A stretch of DNA of 64,000 nucleotides from Granulicella arctica. Lineage in GTDB: Bacteria; Acidobacteriota; Terriglobia; Terriglobales; Acidobacteriaceae. Positions within the stretch are counted from its first letter, which is position 1. Each line of letters opens with the position of its first letter. This document shows, one piece after another, positions 40,770-50,185 of this stretch. The stretch is from NCBI RefSeq assembly GCF_013410065.1, contig NZ_JACCCW010000002.1, forward strand, positions 682,001-746,000, written 5' to 3'. The notes beneath the pieces were generated by a model. That model did no database searches, was not told the origin of the DNA, and saw only the letters and a program-made list of their open reading frames with translations. The position numbers were made by a program, and so were the translations under genes.

Positions 40770-42011
40770 ATGACGACACAGACGATGACAGGCAGGACAA
40801 CCCAGGCTCCTGCGCCTACGCAAGAGGGGACACTGTTCGGTGTCCTGACGGCGGTGACCTTCGTTCATCTGTTGAACGACATGATGCAGTCGCTGCTGCC
40901 GTCCATCTATCCGATCCTGAAGACGCAGTTTCACCTTAATTTCACCCAGATCGGGTTGATTACGTTGACGTACCAGATTACGGCGTCGCTGCTACAGCCA
41001 TTTATCGGTCATTTCACGGACAAACGGCCGAAGCCGTACTCGCTGCCGATGGGCATGGCGTTTACGCTGGTGGGACTGCTGCTGCTGGCTGTGGCACCGA
41101 CCTTTGGCTTGATCCTGCTGGCTGCCTCCCTGATCGGGATGGGCTCGGCGGTCTTTCATCCGGAGTCGTCGCGGGTGGCGCGGATGGCTTCGGGTGGCAG
41201 GCATGGGCTGGCGCAATCGTTCTTTCAGGTGGGCGGAAACACCGGGTCGGCGATCGGCCCGCTGCTGGCGGCGTTTATTGTGCTGCCGCGGGGACAGATT
41301 GGCGTCTCGTGGTTCTCGGTTGTCGCGCTGGTGGGGATTCTCATGCTGCTCGGCGTGAGCAGGTGGTACAAGGAGCGCCTTGTTCACTTGCAGAAGCGGC
41401 CAGCCGAGGCGAAGGAGGCGCTCTCGCCGCTGCCGAGGGCGAAGACCATACTGGCGATCACGGTGCTGATGGCGCTGGTGTTTTCGAAGTACTTCTATCT
41501 GACCAGTTTGACGAACTACTACACCTTCTACCTCATTAGCCGGTTCCATGTGTCGGTGCAGAGTTCGCAGCTTTACCTGTTTGCGTTTTTAGGAGCGGTG
41601 GCTGCGGGGACGCTGATCGGCGGGCCGGTTGGGGACAAGGTTGGACGCAAGGCCGTCATCTGGTGCTCGATCCTGGGTGTGCTGCCGTTTACGCTCATTC
41701 TGCCGCACGTCAATCTGCTCTGGACGGCGGTGCTGAGTGTGGTGATCGGGTTTGTGATCTCGTCGGCGTTCTCGGCGATTCTTGTTTACGCGCAGGAGCT
41801 GGTGCCGGGGAGGATCGGGATGATCTCAGGGCTGTTCTTCGGCCTGGCCTTTGGCATGGGTGGCATTGGCGCGGCGGTGCTGGGCAAGTTGGCGGATGCG
41901 ACGAGCATCGTCTTTGTCTACAAGGTGTGCGCTTACCTGCCGGCGATCGGCTTGTTGACGTGGCTGTTGCCGGATATTAGTGGTGCGAAGACGGCAAAGG
42001 CGAGCCGTTGA
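40770..42011 (+). CDS. MFS transporter, fosmidomycin-resistance (Fsr) type
   Basis: A 12-helix proton-driven exporter of about 413 residues. The Fsr subfamily pattern is strong: VTFVHLLNDMMQSLLPSIYP near the N-terminus, IGLITLTYQITASLLQPFIG, the MFS signature TDKRPKPYSLP, GMGSAVFHPESSRVARMASG (diagnostic) and LAQSFFQVGGNTGSAIGPL. Homologues extrude fosmidomycin and other compounds. The natural substrate here is unknown. The ATG 40770 has AAGGTGGGGG upstream. GTG 40752 would add six residues. It is convergent with lysS, with a hairpin at the junction. Confidence 0.9.
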   Translation: MTTQTMTGRTTQAPAPTQEGTLFGVLTAVTFVHLLNDMMQSLLPSIYPILKTQFHLNFTQIGLITLTYQITASLLQPFIGHFTDKRPKPYSLPMGMAFTLVGLLLLAVAPTFGLILLAASLIGMGSAVFHPESSRVARMASGGRHGLAQSFFQVGGNTGSAIGPLLAAFIVLPRGQIGVSWFSVVALVGILMLLGVSRWYKERLVHLQKRPAEAKEALSPLPRAKTILAITVLMALVFSKYFYLTSLTNYYTFYLISRFHVSVQSSQLYLFAFLGAVAAGTLIGGPVGDKVGRKAVIWCSILGVLPFTLILPHVNLLWTAVLSVVIGFVISSAFSAILVYAQELVPGRIGMISGLFFGLAFGMGGIGAAVLGKLADATSIVFVYKVCAYLPAIGLLTWLLPDISGAKTAKASR

Positions 42012-42024
42012 TGGTGGCTCGCCT
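41998..42024. terminator. shared hairpin between convergent fsr-type gene and lysS
   Basis: AGGCGAGCC (41998-42006) and GGCTCGCCT (42016-42024) form a 9-pair stem overlapping the stop codon of the transporter. It is followed on the plus strand by CTGAGGTTTTC. The T-run is weak. Confidence 0.55.
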
Positions 42025-42044
42025 CTGAGGTTTTCGTACCGCAG

Positions 42045-43853
<1,809 letters not shown>

Positions 43854-43973
43854 GAATGGTTCCTTTTATTGGGGAGAAGCGAGGGCTTCTCTTGGTTTGC
43901 TGATCTATGCCTGACGCTTCAGTATAGCGGGGGTGAGATGGAGGGATAAAACAAACAACGGCAACGGCAACCG

Positions 43974-44017
43974 CAGGTCCTTCGACTGCGTGCTTCGCAC
44001 TTCGCTCAGGATGACAG
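43974..44017 (+). repeat. long-form polar hairpin repeat, copy 14
   Basis: CAGGTCCTTCGACTGCGTG, then GCACTTCGCTCAGGATGACAG, between lysS and the ATP synthase genes. A partial lead and block (CAACAGCAGGTGCCTTGG, near 44053) follows shortly after. Confidence 0.88.
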
Positions 44018-44104
44018 TTTTGGGTGGGCGGGAGGGGAACAACAAGCGACGGCAACAGCAGGTGCCTTGGATGCGGGTTGGTGTGCGTGGTGTAATGGCT
44101 TGTT

Positions 44105-44347
44105 ATGGCAGATGAGTCGAAGGCGAAGAAGAGCGGTGCGCTGGGCGAGGTGGTGAAGGCTGAGTCGATGATTCAGCTGGCGATTGCGCTGCCTGCCGGA
44201 TGTTTGATTGGGTGGCTGGTAGGGCACTGGCTCGATGCGCACTTTCACCAGGGATGGATTGGGATTGCGGGGATCGTGCTGGGAGCGGTGGCGGGGTTTG
44301 TGCAGATCTTTACGACGGCGGCGCGGTTTTTGAGGAGTGGAAAGTAG
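44105..44347 (+). CDS. AtpZ/AtpI-type F0 accessory protein
   Basis: An 80-residue membrane protein with two helices (MIQLAIALPAGCLIGWLVGHW and GIAGIVLGAVAGFVQIFTTA) after a charged cytosolic N-terminus. The GWLVGHWLDAHF turn is typical of the small AtpZ-like protein encoded just before F0 genes and implicated in c-ring assembly or Mg2+ supply. The stop is followed 5 bases later by the next gene. It is first in the atp gene group on the plus strand. No promoter was recognised. Confidence 0.82.
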   Translation: MADESKAKKSGALGEVVKAESMIQLAIALPAGCLIGWLVGHWLDAHFHQGWIGIAGIVLGAVAGFVQIFTTAARFLRSGK

Positions 44348-44352
44348 AGCGG

Positions 44353-44766
44353 ATGATGAAGGCTTTCGAGAGTTTTAGCGACGACGATTTCAAGCGGACG
44401 ATCAAGGGGGCGATCCGGCTGCTGGTGCTGATCTGCGTAGTAGGGGTGCCGCTGGCCTGGTGGAAGGCGGGGTGGAAGAGCGCGGCGCTGCTGGTGGTGG
44501 GCGCGGTGATCTCGGGGTCGGGGCTGTGGGAGTGGCTGCGGCTGATGAGCGCGGTGATGGTCCGGATGGATGCGGGGGGCGAGGCGAAGCCGATGGGGAT
44601 GGTGCTGGCAGGATTCTTCCTGCGGCTGGGGGCCACAGTCGTGCTGCTGTATGTTAGCCTTAAGTATCTGAATGGTTCGGTTTACGCCCTTGCGGCTGGC
44701 CTTGCTTTGGGAGTGTTCTGTCTCTCAGTAGAAGGGGTTCGGTTGATGAAGGCCTGGACGGTTTAG
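44353..44766 (+). CDS. atpI: ATP synthase I-like membrane protein
   Basis: A 137-residue protein with four hydrophobic helices (LLVLICVVGVPLAWW, SAALLVVGAVISGSGLWEWL, MVLAGFFLRLGATVVLLYV, VYALAAGLALGVFCLSV). The length, helix number and location between the AtpZ-like gene and atpB identify it as an AtpI-type protein assisting c-ring assembly. Sequence identity in this family is low, so the symbol depends on context. The start at 44353 follows GAGCGG, five bases past the previous stop. Confidence 0.7.
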   Translation: MMKAFESFSDDDFKRTIKGAIRLLVLICVVGVPLAWWKAGWKSAALLVVGAVISGSGLWEWLRLMSAVMVRMDAGGEAKPMGMVLAGFFLRLGATVVLLYVSLKYLNGSVYALAAGLALGVFCLSVEGVRLMKAWTV

Positions 44767-44860
44767 AGAAGATTTAAGTGTTTTAGACCCAACAAATTAG
44801 AAGCACAACAAGCAACGAATCCAAGAACAAGCAACAACAAGAGATTTTACTTATTTTTTT

Positions 44861-45589
44861 ATGCCCCAGACACTGATCGCCCAATCTTTGAATCACGTCT
44901 TTGCCGCGCCCACGACGGCGCTGTTGCGTAGTCTGCATATCGAGCCTGTCCACCCTGCGGCTCCCATCACCGACACGTTTGCTATGGAGTTGCTGGTCTT
45001 CGGCGTGCTGATTGCGTTCTTCCTGCTGGTGCGGGCGACGTTGAGCGTCGAGAAACCGGCTCCGGCGCAGCATCTGGCGGAGATGGTTCACGAGTTCGTG
45101 AACGAGCAGGGCGAGTCGATCATCGGCCATGGGTATGAGCGGTTTACCAGCTACCTGACGACGCTGTTTCTGTTCATCCTGGTGGCGAACCTGATGGGTC
45201 TGGTTCCGGGGCTGAAGTCGCCTACGGCGGATGTAGTGATGCCGCTGGGTTTTGCGTTGGTCACGTTCATCTACTACCACTTCCATGGCATTCGTTCGAA
45301 TGGGGCTGGTTATATCAAGCAGTTCCTTGGACCGGTGTGGTGGCTGTATCCGCTGATGCTGCCGATCGAGATCATCTCGCACTTTGCACGTGTGTTGTCG
45401 CTCACGGTGCGTTTGTACGCGAATATGTTCGCAGGAGACCTGGTGACGCTGGCGTTCTTCTCGCTGGTGCCGGTGGGTATTCCGCTGGTCTTCATGGGGC
45501 TGCACTTCGGTGTAGCGATTGTGCAGGCGTATGTGTTCTTCCTGCTGGCGTCGATCTATCTGTCGCTGGCGGTTGCGCACGATCATTAG
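44861..45589 (+). CDS. atpB: ATP synthase F0 subunit a
   Basis: Subunit a carries the two proton half-channels beside the c-ring. The 242-residue protein has about six helices. The essential arginine lies in SLTVRLYANMFAGDL, preceded by YPLMLPIEIISHFARVL, and the last helix (VAIVQAYVFFLLASIYLSLA) holds the conserved Gln. The leader has no Shine-Dalgarno site: the ATG is preceded by TTTTACTTATTTTTTT. Upstream, AACAAGCAACAACAAG-like sequence resembles the lead of the polar repeats. Translation may rely on an unstructured AT-rich leader. atpE follows after 127 bases. Confidence 0.96.
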   Translation: MPQTLIAQSLNHVFAAPTTALLRSLHIEPVHPAAPITDTFAMELLVFGVLIAFFLLVRATLSVEKPAPAQHLAEMVHEFVNEQGESIIGHGYERFTSYLTTLFLFILVANLMGLVPGLKSPTADVVMPLGFALVTFIYYHFHGIRSNGAGYIKQFLGPVWWLYPLMLPIEIISHFARVLSLTVRLYANMFAGDLVTLAFFSLVPVGIPLVFMGLHFGVAIVQAYVFFLLASIYLSLAVAHDH

Positions 45590-45716
45590 GTTTAGGTTTG
45601 CCGCGGTGGGGCGCTCCCTCTCCGTAGCAGGTTTCAGCGCCGCGAGCGTGAGGGTGCCAGCACGGTGAGCATCAACCACCCACTGGCGGCGTATCTGACG
45701 GGAGCATGGAGTCGCA

Positions 45717-46031
45717 ATGAAGAAGCTGCAATATGTATTTATGTCTTTGGCCGCGCTGCTGCTTGCAACGCCGGCTTTTGCTGCTGATGCAGTTAACGGT
45801 GGTTCTCCTGCGGGTCAGTGGGTTCCGCTGGCTGCTGCGCTTGGCATGGCCCTTGCCGCTGGTCTTTGCGGTCTCGGTCAGGGTAAGGCGACTGCTTCGG
45901 CTACCGAGGCTCTTGCTCGCAACCCGGGTGCTCGTCCTGGAATCTTCATCTTCCTGATTCTCGGTCTGGCGTTCATCGAGTCCCTCGCACTGTTCACCTT
46001 CGTGATCATCTTCCTCAAAGTTCAGGCTTAG
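45717..46031 (+). CDS. atpE: ATP synthase F0 subunit c
   Basis: The proton-carrying c subunit of the rotor ring. The 104-residue product has an N-terminal hydrophobic extension that looks like a signal peptide (KKLQYVFMSLAALLLATPAFA), then the two-helix hairpin with polar loop LARNPGARPG and the carboxylate in LGLAFIESLALF. The glycine-rich first helix (ALGMALAAGLCGLGQGKAT) suits tight ring packing. Signal-bearing c subunits are known in some phyla. A strong terminator follows. atpF, H, A, G, D and C are not in this window, so the complex is encoded at two or more loci. Confidence 0.96.
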   Translation: MKKLQYVFMSLAALLLATPAFAADAVNGGSPAGQWVPLAAALGMALAAGLCGLGQGKATASATEALARNPGARPGIFIFLILGLAFIESLALFTFVIIFLKVQA

Positions 46032-46064
46032 TCCTGCACAACCGCTGAGGATTTTGGAAGTGGT

Positions 46065-46096
46065 AAGGCCCCCGTTCGCGGGGGCTTTGCTGTTTT
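46065..46096 (+). terminator. rho-independent terminator after atpE
   Basis: AAGGCCCCCG, loop TTCG, CGGGGGCTTT, then GCTGTTTTTGG. Confidence 0.9.
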
Positions 46097-46109
46097 TGGT
46101 GGAGGTCTG

Positions 46110-46164
46110 TACCCCCTATTTAAAGTACTAAAGTATTCAAAAAAGGTAGCTTAGGTCTGGACTT
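46110..46164 (+). repeat. two-part repeat: TACCCCCT plus CTTAGGTCTGGACTT, copy B
   Basis: The same two blocks as at 20522-20582, with an AT-rich spacer. It lies just behind the atpE terminator. Confidence 0.6.
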
Positions 46165-46252
46165 AGGCTTCGTAAGTCTGACCTTGTCTTGGTCGTGTGA
46201 CTGCGTTTTTATAGCGTTTTCGCAAATGGTGTAGAGTGTTGAGCTTCGAACA

Positions 46253-46286
46253 AAATGCGGGGGGTTCTTCGCTCCGCTCAGAATGC
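46253..46286 (+). repeat. diverged short-form polar repeat, copy 15
   Basis: AAATGCGGGGGGTTC, TTCGCTCCGCTCAGAATGCC. Several substitutions, same orientation. Confidence 0.6.
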
Positions 46287-46325
46287 CAATGTCAGTCGAC
46301 GCCCAGCTCTGGAAGGCCAGAGATG

Positions 46326-46589
46326 CTATTGCTCTATAAGAGTGATCTCGATTTGTGTGATCCCTTCATCTTTCAAATTCTTTTGAAGAATAGGATTTTC
46401 CAAGAGCAACCTGCCCTTAGATTCACTTTCGACCCGCAAAATTACAATGGCGACGTGATGATCAGACTGATCATGTCCGTACGCAAGAACCTCTATACCA
46501 AAATCTTCGCGGCTCTTAGCGCCAGCCTCAAACTGTCCAGCCCATCTCCCATAATCGGGAACTCGCAATTTCGATATGATTGTAGTCAT
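46326..46589 (-). CDS. small protein of unknown function, possibly dimeric alpha/beta-barrel
   Basis: An 87-residue protein starting TTIISKLRVPDYGRWAGQFE, with a central VLAYGHDQSDHHVAIVILRV strand region and a helix before the C-terminal IEITLIEQ strand. The beta-alpha-beta arrangement and size recall small ferredoxin-like dimeric alpha/beta-barrel proteins (antibiotic-biosynthesis monooxygenase or DUF1330 type), but no motif is decisive. GGAGAACCGCC precedes the ATG at 46589. It is isolated between atpE and the nuo operon. Confidence 0.62.
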   Translation of the reverse strand: MTTIISKLRVPDYGRWAGQFEAGAKSREDFGIEVLAYGHDQSDHHVAIVILRVESESKGRLLLENPILQKNLKDEGITQIEITLIEQ

Positions 46590-46795
46590 TAGGCGGTTCT
46601 CCGGCGCGTAGCGGAATAAAAGACACTATACAAGCACGATCTTACTCGGAAAAGCGCCTTTCAGGTGTGATGGCCGACGGTGGCACGTTGAACTGCGGCC
46701 GCTGCGGTTTGTACCCGGCGACCATTAGGTCACACGCGAGGTGAGCGCAACTTCACAGAATTGGCCCAATAGACCCCCAAAATGCTTTAAACGAG

Positions 46796-46824
46796 AAAGC
46801 CCCGGAGTGCTCCGGGGCTTTTCT
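46796..46824. terminator. strong symmetric terminator without an assigned gene
   Basis: AAAGCCCCGGAG (46796-46807), then TG, then CTCCGGGGCTTT (46810-46821) and TCTTC. It could act in both directions. On the minus strand it lies 230 bases past nuoN and may end the nuo operon. Confidence 0.75.
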
Positions 46825-46965
46825 TCAGGTCTATTTAAAGGATAACAGATGGCAGAAACTATTGGGCAAGGTCTATCTGTTTTCTAATCAATGAGATGTG
46901 TGGTTTAGGGGGTTGACAGGTTTTTGGGGGTGGAGAAGAGAGCAAGGGCAAAAATAAGAACAACA

Positions 46966-46996
46966 GCAGATTCCTCCGCTGCGCTACGGAATGACA
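46966..46996 (+). repeat. variant of the polar repeat, copy 16
   Basis: AGATTCCTCCGCTGCGC, then TACGGAATGACA, with a CAACAG lead. The block order is the same as in the main family but the core bases differ. A fragment of the same variant (GCAGATTTACGGAATGACAA) is at about 63030. Confidence 0.55.
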
Positions 46997-47052
46997 AACA
47001 AAAGGAAAGGCAAAAGGACAAACAAAGGACAGGCAACTACAGTGGGTGAGGA

Positions 47053-48570
47053 CTACTGCTGGTCTGCGCTGGCCGTCGAGGAGACGCGTGCAGCGGCGGT
47101 TGGGGTCTGGGTGGTGACGATGGTCTCGTAGGCGGCGCGGTTGACGACACGGAGGATGGTGCCAGGCAAGATGCCGAGCATCAGGGTGGCGAGCGCGGTG
47201 GCGGCGAGGGCGATGCCTGCCGGGACGCTGACGGTGGGCTGGGGGGCGGTGGCGTCCTCGTCTGCGGAGCGGGTGTAGAGGGCGCTGAGCAGGCGGAGGT
47301 AGTAGAAGCAGGCGACGCCGCTGTTGAGCAGGCCGATGACGGCGAGCCAGATGTTTCCGGCGTGAATGGCGGCGGTGAAGACGAGGAATTTGCCGAAGAA
47401 GCCGCCGGTGAAGGGGATGCCGATCAGCGAGAGCAGGAAGAAGGCGAAGAGGGCGGTCAGGATGGGGCGCTTCGCGGCGAGGCCGGTGTAGTCGTCGATA
47501 GTGCGGAGGTTCTCGTTGTAGCCGGCGATCTGGGTGATGACGGCGAAGGCTCCGACGTTCATAGCGGCGTAGGTCGCGGTGTAGAAGCAGGCGGTGAGGA
47601 TGCCGTCGGCGGGAAAGGCGGTGAAGGCGACGAGCAGGTAGCCTGCGTGGGCGATGCTGGAGTAGGCGAGCATGCGCTTGACGTCGCGCTGGAGCAGGGC
47701 ACCGAGGTTGCCGATGGTCATGGAGAGGGCTGCGAGGACCCAGAGGAGGATGCTCCAGCGGTGCTGCATGCCGGGGAATCCGGAGAAGGTGATGCGGAGC
47801 AGGACGGCGAAGGCGGCGGCTTTGGGGGCGGTGGACATCAGGCCGACGACGGGAGCGGGGGCACCCTGGTAGACGTCGGGGGTCCAGACGTGGAAGGGAG
47901 CGGCGGAGACCTTGAAGCCGAGGCCGATGATGATGAGGGCGATGGCGGTGAAGGCGAGACGCGGTGTGGTGGTGGTGGCGAGGCCCGCGGCGATTGCGGC
48001 GATGGACGTGGAGCCGGTGGCCCCGAAGGCGAGTGCTATGCCGTAGAGGAAGAAGGCGGTGGCGAAGGAGCCTAGCAGGAAGTACTTGATGGAGGACTCG
48101 GAGCCGGTGGCTTGTCCTTTGCGAAAGCCGGCCATGATGTAGGTGGAGATGGAGGAGATCTCGAGGCCGATGAAGACCATGAGGAGCTCGACCGAGCAGG
48201 TCATGAACATCATGCCGACGGCGCCGAAGAGGGTGAGGGCGAAATACTCGCCTGCATGGGAGGCGTTGCCTTCGAAGTAGTCCAGCGAACCGAGGAGGGT
48301 GACGAGGACGACGGCGGCGATGAGGAGATGGAAGAAGACGCTGAAGGCATCGACCCGGATGGTTCCGGAGAAGGCGTGGAGGGTGCCGAGGTGAAGCTGC
48401 GCGGCGCTGGCGAGGCCTGCGGCGAAGGTGCCGAGGACGGCGAGCCAGCCGAGCGGCTTGCGGCTGCTGGCGGGTTTGAGCACGGGCTCAATCAGCATGA
48501 CGAGGATGCCGGTGAGGGTGAGGATGTACTCGGGCAGGAGGGCAAGGATGTTAGGCGAAAGGGTGTTCAT
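47053..48570 (-). CDS. nuoN: NADH-quinone oxidoreductase subunit N
   Basis: An antiporter-like membrane subunit of complex I, one of three proton channels. The 505-residue protein has about 14 helices. The conserved channel lysine region is [20 protein letters not shown], and the second half has [20 protein letters not shown] and [20 protein letters not shown]. The start at 48570 is chosen because the nuoM stop overlaps it by one base (TAATG). An apparent extension to 48780 lies inside nuoM in another frame. It is the last gene of the nuo operon. Confidence 0.96.
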   Translation of the reverse strand: MNTLSPNILALLPEYILTLTGILVMLIEPVLKPASSRKPLGWLAVLGTFAAGLASAAQLHLGTLHAFSGTIRVDAFSVFFHLLIAAVVLVTLLGSLDYFEGNASHAGEYFALTLFGAVGMMFMTCSVELLMVFIGLEISSISTYIMAGFRKGQATGSESSIKYFLLGSFATAFFLYGIALAFGATGSTSIAAIAAGLATTTTPRLAFTAIALIIIGLGFKVSAAPFHVWTPDVYQGAPAPVVGLMSTAPKAAAFAVLLRITFSGFPGMQHRWSILLWVLAALSMTIGNLGALLQRDVKRMLAYSSIAHAGYLLVAFTAFPADGILTACFYTATYAAMNVGAFAVITQIAGYNENLRTIDDYTGLAAKRPILTALFAFFLLSLIGIPFTGGFFGKFLVFTAAIHAGNIWLAVIGLLNSGVACFYYLRLLSALYTRSADEDATAPQPTVSVPAGIALAATALATLMLGILPGTILRVVNRAAYETIVTTQTPTAAARVSSTASADQQ

Positions 48571-50138
48571 TAGCGCTGGCCCCCTTGATTCTGATTCTGG
48601 AGCAAGGTTGCTTCCGGTGTGATGGCGGATGGCGCGGGGGTGGCTTCGAAGACGTGCATGGCGATCTCGGTGCCAGTGTTGTCGATGGCGCGGAGCCAGA
48701 AGGGCGAGGCGACTCCCATGGCGAGGAAGAGGGCGACCATGGGCCAGAGGGCGAGGTGCTCGCGGGCGTCGAGGTCCCATCCGGTGGTGGATTGCGGGAT
48801 GCGGCCGAGGTTGCCGTAGAAGAGACGCTGGATCATGACGAGCATGTAGGCCGCGCCGAAGATGACGCCTGTGGTGCCGAGGGCGGTCCAGAGAACATGG
48901 TGCGGGATGGCTGACTGCATGGAGCCTGTGAGGATGAGGAACTCGCCGACGAAGCTGTTGAGCATGGGCAGGCCGATGACGGAGAGCGTGGTGATGACGA
49001 ACATCGTGACCAGCCAGGGGTATTTGGCTGCGAGGCCGCCGTACTGGCGCATGTCGTAGGTCTGGTAGCGCTCGTAGAGCAGGCCCATGAGCATGAAGAG
49101 GGCGCCGCCGGAGATGCCGTGGTTGAGGATCTGATAGATGCCGCCGTCGAGGCCGGAGATGGTGAAGGTGAAGATGCCGAGGACGATGAAGCTGAGGTGT
49201 CCGAGGGTGGAGTAGGCGGCGAGGCGCTTGAGGTCGTTCTGGACGAGCGCGATGAGTGCGCCGTAGACGATGCCGATGGCTCCGAGGGCGATCATGATGG
49301 GTGCGATGCGGTGGGACTCGGCGGGGAAGATGGTGAAGGAGAAGCGCAGGATGGAGTAGAGGCCGGTCTTTCCGGCGAGGACCATGACGGCGGCTGTGGG
49401 AGTTTCGAAGATGGCGTCCGAGAGCCAGCCGTGCAGCGGGAAGATGGGAACCTTGACGGCGAAGGCGAAGAGGAAGGCCAGCGAGGCGAGCCAGAGGGCG
49501 GCGGAGTTGGCGGAGATGCTATGCGCGGCGGCGAGCTCGGCGAGGCGGGGGAGCTCGAAGGTGCCGGTCTGGATGTAGAGCCAGATCATGGCGACGAGCA
49601 GCAGGGCCGAGGGGATGAAGGCGTAGAGGAAGTACTTGATCGCGGCGCGGCGGCGGTCTTTGGTGCGGCCGAAGGTGGCGATGAGGAGCGTCATCGGGAC
49701 GAGCGAGAGCTCCCAGAAGGCGTAGTAGAGGAAGAGGTCGAGCGAGACGAAGATGCCCATCATCGCGACCTGCTGGAGCAGGAAGAGGATGTAGAAGAGC
49801 TTCTTGCGGCTATCGATGGCGCGCCAGGAGATGAGGACGCCGAGCGGGGCGAGGAGGCCGGTGAGGACGACGAGCCACATGGCGAGGCCATCGACGCCGA
49901 GGTGATAACGGACGATCGGAGGGATCCAGGCGTAGTCGGCGGTGAACTGGAAGGTGCCGGGGAGGGCGCCGTAGTTGAAGTGCGCCGGTAGATGCAGGGT
50001 AAGCACGAAGGTGACGAGGGTGATGGCGAGCGCGCCCCACTGCATCGTCTTGCCCTTGTCCGGCAGCAGCGCGAGGAGCAGAGCGCCCGCGAGTGGGACG
50101 AAGGTGATGAGGGTCAGGATGGAGTGGTCTAGGTTCAT
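48570..50138 (-). CDS. nuoM: NADH-quinone oxidoreductase subunit M
   Basis: An antiporter-like proton-pumping subunit of complex I. The 522-residue protein has about 14 helices with the typical [20 protein letters not shown] (conserved Glu), [34 protein letters not shown] and [20 protein letters not shown] segments. The start ATG at 50138 follows AAAAGGAATCG. The open frame extends upstream but is Arg-rich and out of phase with nuoL. Its stop overlaps nuoN by one base. Confidence 0.96.
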   Translation of the reverse strand: MNLDHSILTLITFVPLAGALLLALLPDKGKTMQWGALAITLVTFVLTLHLPAHFNYGALPGTFQFTADYAWIPPIVRYHLGVDGLAMWLVVLTGLLAPLGVLISWRAIDSRKKLFYILFLLQQVAMMGIFVSLDLFLYYAFWELSLVPMTLLIATFGRTKDRRRAAIKYFLYAFIPSALLLVAMIWLYIQTGTFELPRLAELAAAHSISANSAALWLASLAFLFAFAVKVPIFPLHGWLSDAIFETPTAAVMVLAGKTGLYSILRFSFTIFPAESHRIAPIMIALGAIGIVYGALIALVQNDLKRLAAYSTLGHLSFIVLGIFTFTISGLDGGIYQILNHGISGGALFMLMGLLYERYQTYDMRQYGGLAAKYPWLVTMFVITTLSVIGLPMLNSFVGEFLILTGSMQSAIPHHVLWTALGTTGVIFGAAYMLVMIQRLFYGNLGRIPQSTTGWDLDAREHLALWPMVALFLAMGVASPFWLRAIDNTGTEIAMHVFEATPAPSAITPEATLLQNQNQGGQR

Positions 50139-50185
50139 CGATTCGTCGATTCCTTTTGGAGCAAAAAGCAGAACAGAAACAATAG

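Larger units (their letters stand above)
46590..47052. other. 463-base stretch without a recognised gene
   Basis: It contains a strong hairpin terminator (46796-46824) with no obvious gene before it on the plus strand, a variant of the polar repeat, and the 3' flank of nuoN. I looked for a tRNA fold and found none. A small untranslated RNA ending at the terminator is possible. Confidence 0.5.

Noticed and set aside
46600..46795. Possible tRNA before the terminator at 46796
   Set aside because: No T-loop consensus, acceptor stem or CCA end could be arranged.
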